Shown: piece after piece, positions 37,930-39,965 of the stretch | Numbering within the stretch: position 1 is the first letter of the stretch | Layout of the letters: each line of letters opens with the position of its first letter | Origin: a bacterium | Lineage (GTDB): Bacteria > ARS69 | Assembly: GCA_025774805.1 (NCBI GenBank) | Contig: JALGZR010000043.1 | Location: 1-39,965, forward strand | DNA: 39,965 nucleotides | Direction: 5' to 3' | Translations under genes and position numbers: made by a program | Notes under the pieces: generated by a model | Databases searched by the model: none | Told to the model about the DNA's origin: nothing | What the model saw: only the letters and a program-made list of their open reading frames with translations

Positions 37930-39965
37930 GTCCCCTGCGGCATCTTCGCTCCGCCCGAGGCCCGAAGAAGATTGAGGGCCGATCCCGCGCGGAACCACTC
38001 GATCTGCTCCGCGTTCATCGAATGACGGACCTCGGCGCGATCCTCGCTTCCGTCCCGGTGATGGAGGACCACGGTGAGCGGACGACCGGGGGTGAGTTTC
38101 GCGAGACCGAGCACCGACACGTGATCGTCCTCCTGCACCTTCTCGTAGTCGGCCGGATCCGCGAAGGTGAGCGGCAGGATTCCCTGCTTCTTCAAGTTCG
38201 TCTCGTGAATCCTCGCGAAGCTCCGGGTGATCGCCGCCGCGGCTCCGAGGTGACGGGGACTCATCGCCGCGTGCTCGCGGCTCGATCCCTCGCCGTAGTT
38301 CTCGTCGCCGACGACGATCCAGCGCCGGCCCTGCGCACGATACCGCCGGGCGAGCTCGGAGAGACTGCGGCCCGTGTCGCCGGTCTCCAGGTTCTTGCCG
38401 GTGCCGGTTTCGCCGGTGAACGCGTTGACCGCGCCGTTGAACATGTTGTCGGAGATCCGGTCGAGGTGACCGCGATACCGCAGCCAGGGTCCCGCCGGAG
38501 AGATGTGGTCCGTCGTGCACTTCCCCTTCGCCTTCAGCAGGAGCGGAAGTCTCTCCATGTCCTTCCCGTCCCACGGATCGAAGGGGTCGAGGAGCTGGAG
38601 ACGCTCGCTGTGCTCCGACACCTTGACCTCGATGTTCTCTCCGCCCTCGGTCGGGGGAATGAACCCCCTCTCCTCGGCGAGGAACCCCCGCAGTGGAAGC
38701 TCGTCCCCCGTCGGGGGGTCGAGTCGGACCTCGGCTCCGTCGGCCCCGGTCAGCGTGTCCTTCAACGGGTTGAACTTCATGCTTCCCGCCAACGCCATGG
38801 CCGTCACGATCTCCGGACTCGCGATGAACGCGAGAGTGTTCCGGTTTCCGTCGTTTCGGCGCGGGAAGTTCCGGTTGTAGGAAGTCAGAATGGAGTTCAC
38901 CTCGCCCTTCGGAACGTCCTCCCGGTTCCACTGTCCGATGCAGGGTCCGCACGCGTTGGCCAAGACCATCGCTCCGATCTGCCGCAGGTCCTCGAGCTGA
39001 CCGTCCCGACGGATGGTGGCGAAGATCTGATCGGAACCCGGCGTCACGAGGAACGGACACTTCGCCGCGAGACCGTGCTCCTTCGCCTGTCGGGCGATGT
39101 GCGCCGAGCGGCTGATGTCCTCGTACGAGGAGTTCGTGCAGCTCCCGATGAGGGCGGCGCTGAGCGCCTCCGGATACGACTCGCGCTCGACGTCGGCGGC
39201 CATCTCGGTGACCGGGCGGGCGAGGTCGGGAGTGTGCGGGCCGACGATGTGGGGCTCGAGCGTCGAGAGATCGATCTCCACGATCTCGTCGTAGTACTTC
39301 TCCGGATCGCTCTCCACCTCCGGATCCGCCCGCAGGTGGGAGGCGTGCTCGTCGGCGAGGTCGGCGACCTCGGTACGCCGCGTGGCCCTCAGATACGCGC
39401 CCATTCTCTCGTCATAGGGGAAGATCGACGTGGTGGCGCCCAACTCGGCCCCCATGTTCGTGATCGTGGCCTTGCCGGTGCAGCTGATGGAGGAGACGCC
39501 AGGGCCGAAGTACTCGACGATCCGGTTCGTCCCTCCCTTGACCGTGAGAATGCCCGCGAGCTTGAGGATGACGTCCTTCGGAGCGGTCCATCCTCCCAGC
39601 TCGCCGGCGAGCCGCACGCCCACGAGCCTCGGGTGAAGCACCTCCCACGGCATGCCGGCCATCACGTCCACGGCATCCGCTCCGCCGACCCCGACCGCGA
39701 TCATTCCGAGACCACCCGCGTTCGGCGTGTGCGAATCGGTCCCGATCATCATTCCGCCGGGAAACGCGTAGTTCTCGAGCACGACCTGGTGAATGATACC
39801 CGCTCCCGGTTTCCAAAAGCCGATTCCGTAGCGTCGTGACGTGGCCTCCAGGAAGTTGTAGACCTCCCGGTTCACCTCGATGGCGTTCATCATGTCCTCT
39901 CCGGCCCCCGACCGCGCCTGGATCAGATGGTCGCAGTGCACGGTGGAGGGCACGGCCGTCGTCCT
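37926..39965 (-). CDS. acn: Aconitate hydratase (mitochondrial-type), N-terminus outside the window
   Basis: Aconitase converts citrate to isocitrate in the citric acid cycle, using a [4Fe-4S] cluster. The 679 visible residues open with [14 protein letters not shown], so roughly the first 70-80 residues lie beyond the right edge. Cluster cysteines are present in SCTNSSYED and in [11 protein letters not shown]. Substrate-site segments include [15 protein letters not shown] and the C-terminal swivel domain with [15 protein letters not shown] and [16 protein letters not shown]. The sequence style is that of the mitochondrial-type enzyme (ACO2) rather than bacterial AcnA or AcnB. The TAG stop codon (37928-37926) lies in the outer arm of repeat copy E. 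No neighbouring citric-acid-cycle gene is in the window. Confidence 0.97.
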   Translation of the reverse strand, partial: RTTAVPSTVHCDHLIQARSGAGEDMMNAIEVNREVYNFLEATSRRYGIGFWKPGAGIIHQVVLENYAFPGGMMIGTDSHTPNAGGLGMIAVGVGGADAVDVMAGMPWEVLHPRLVGVRLAGELGGWTAPKDVILKLAGILTVKGGTNRIVEYFGPGVSSISCTGKATITNMGAELGATTSIFPYDERMGAYLRATRRTEVADLADEHASHLRADPEVESDPEKYYDEIVEIDLSTLEPHIVGPHTPDLARPVTEMAADVERESYPEALSAALIGSCTNSSYEDISRSAHIARQAKEHGLAAKCPFLVTPGSDQIFATIRRDGQLEDLRQIGAMVLANACGPCIGQWNREDVPKGEVNSILTSYNRNFPRRNDGNRNTLAFIASPEIVTAMALAGSMKFNPLKDTLTGADGAEVRLDPPTGDELPLRGFLAEERGFIPPTEGGENIEVKVSEHSERLQLLDPFDPWDGKDMERLPLLLKAKGKCTTDHISPAGPWLRYRGHLDRISDNMFNGAVNAFTGETGTGKNLETGDTGRSLSELARRYRAQGRRWIVVGDENYGEGSSREHAAMSPRHLGAAAAITRSFARIHETNLKKQGILPLTFADPADYEKVQEDDHVSVLGLAKLTPGRPLTVVLHHRDGSEDRAEVRHSMNAEQIEWFRAGSALNLLRASGGAKMPQGT

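Overview
The window is G+C-rich (about two thirds or more by eye) chromosomal DNA from a diderm bacterium. UDP-2,3-diacylglucosamine hydrolase, lipoproteins, two PorV-type outer-membrane proteins and a giant surface protein with a FlgD-like/type IX-like C-terminal domain point to a member or relative of the Fibrobacteres-Chlorobi-Bacteroidetes group. A candidate phylum such as Eisenbacteria would fit, but no rRNA or other taxonomic marker is present, so this is inference. No tRNA, rRNA, CRISPR array, transposase or phage gene was found.

Layout. Bases 1-5000 hold a cut-off M23-like envelope protein, a short primary-type sigma factor behind an HtrA/DegP protease, lpxH and a PorV-family barrel protein. 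Bases 5007-5623 are gene-free but contain a dispersed palindromic repeat and a strong hairpin. Next come a fibronectin-III lipoprotein, a very large PHP-domain protein, a divergent membrane-anchored sulfatase-like enzyme, a HAMP-only membrane protein with a stand-alone receiver, a macrodomain protein, a small membrane protein and a DUF2079 membrane protein.

The centrepiece is a 15.5-kb, five-gene minus-strand operon (31937 down to 16474). In transcription order it encodes a 3158-residue secreted protein (DNRLRE-like domain, nine DUF11 repeats, Asp-rich loops, FlgD-like C-terminus), a PorV-barrel/TPR fusion, a membrane SpoIIE phosphatase fused to an RsbW-like kinase, a STAS antagonist and a GAF histidine kinase. 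All junctions overlap or lie within 10 nt. A surface-export unit therefore seems to be co-expressed with its own partner-switching and phosphotransfer module.

Upstream of it lie an MDR oxidoreductase and an ATP-cone/uridine-kinase gene that is broken exactly where its P-loop should be. The right end carries a small alpha/beta hydrolase-like protein, a PsbP/DUF1795-like secreted protein, a putative DUF5700-type metallopeptidase, a small disordered basic protein and a partial aconitase.

Five copies of one palindromic repeat (5072, 13744, 16411, 37277, 37869) sit in intergenic positions, mostly at gene 3' ends. Three neighbouring genes take their TAG stop codon from the repeat's terminal CTAG.
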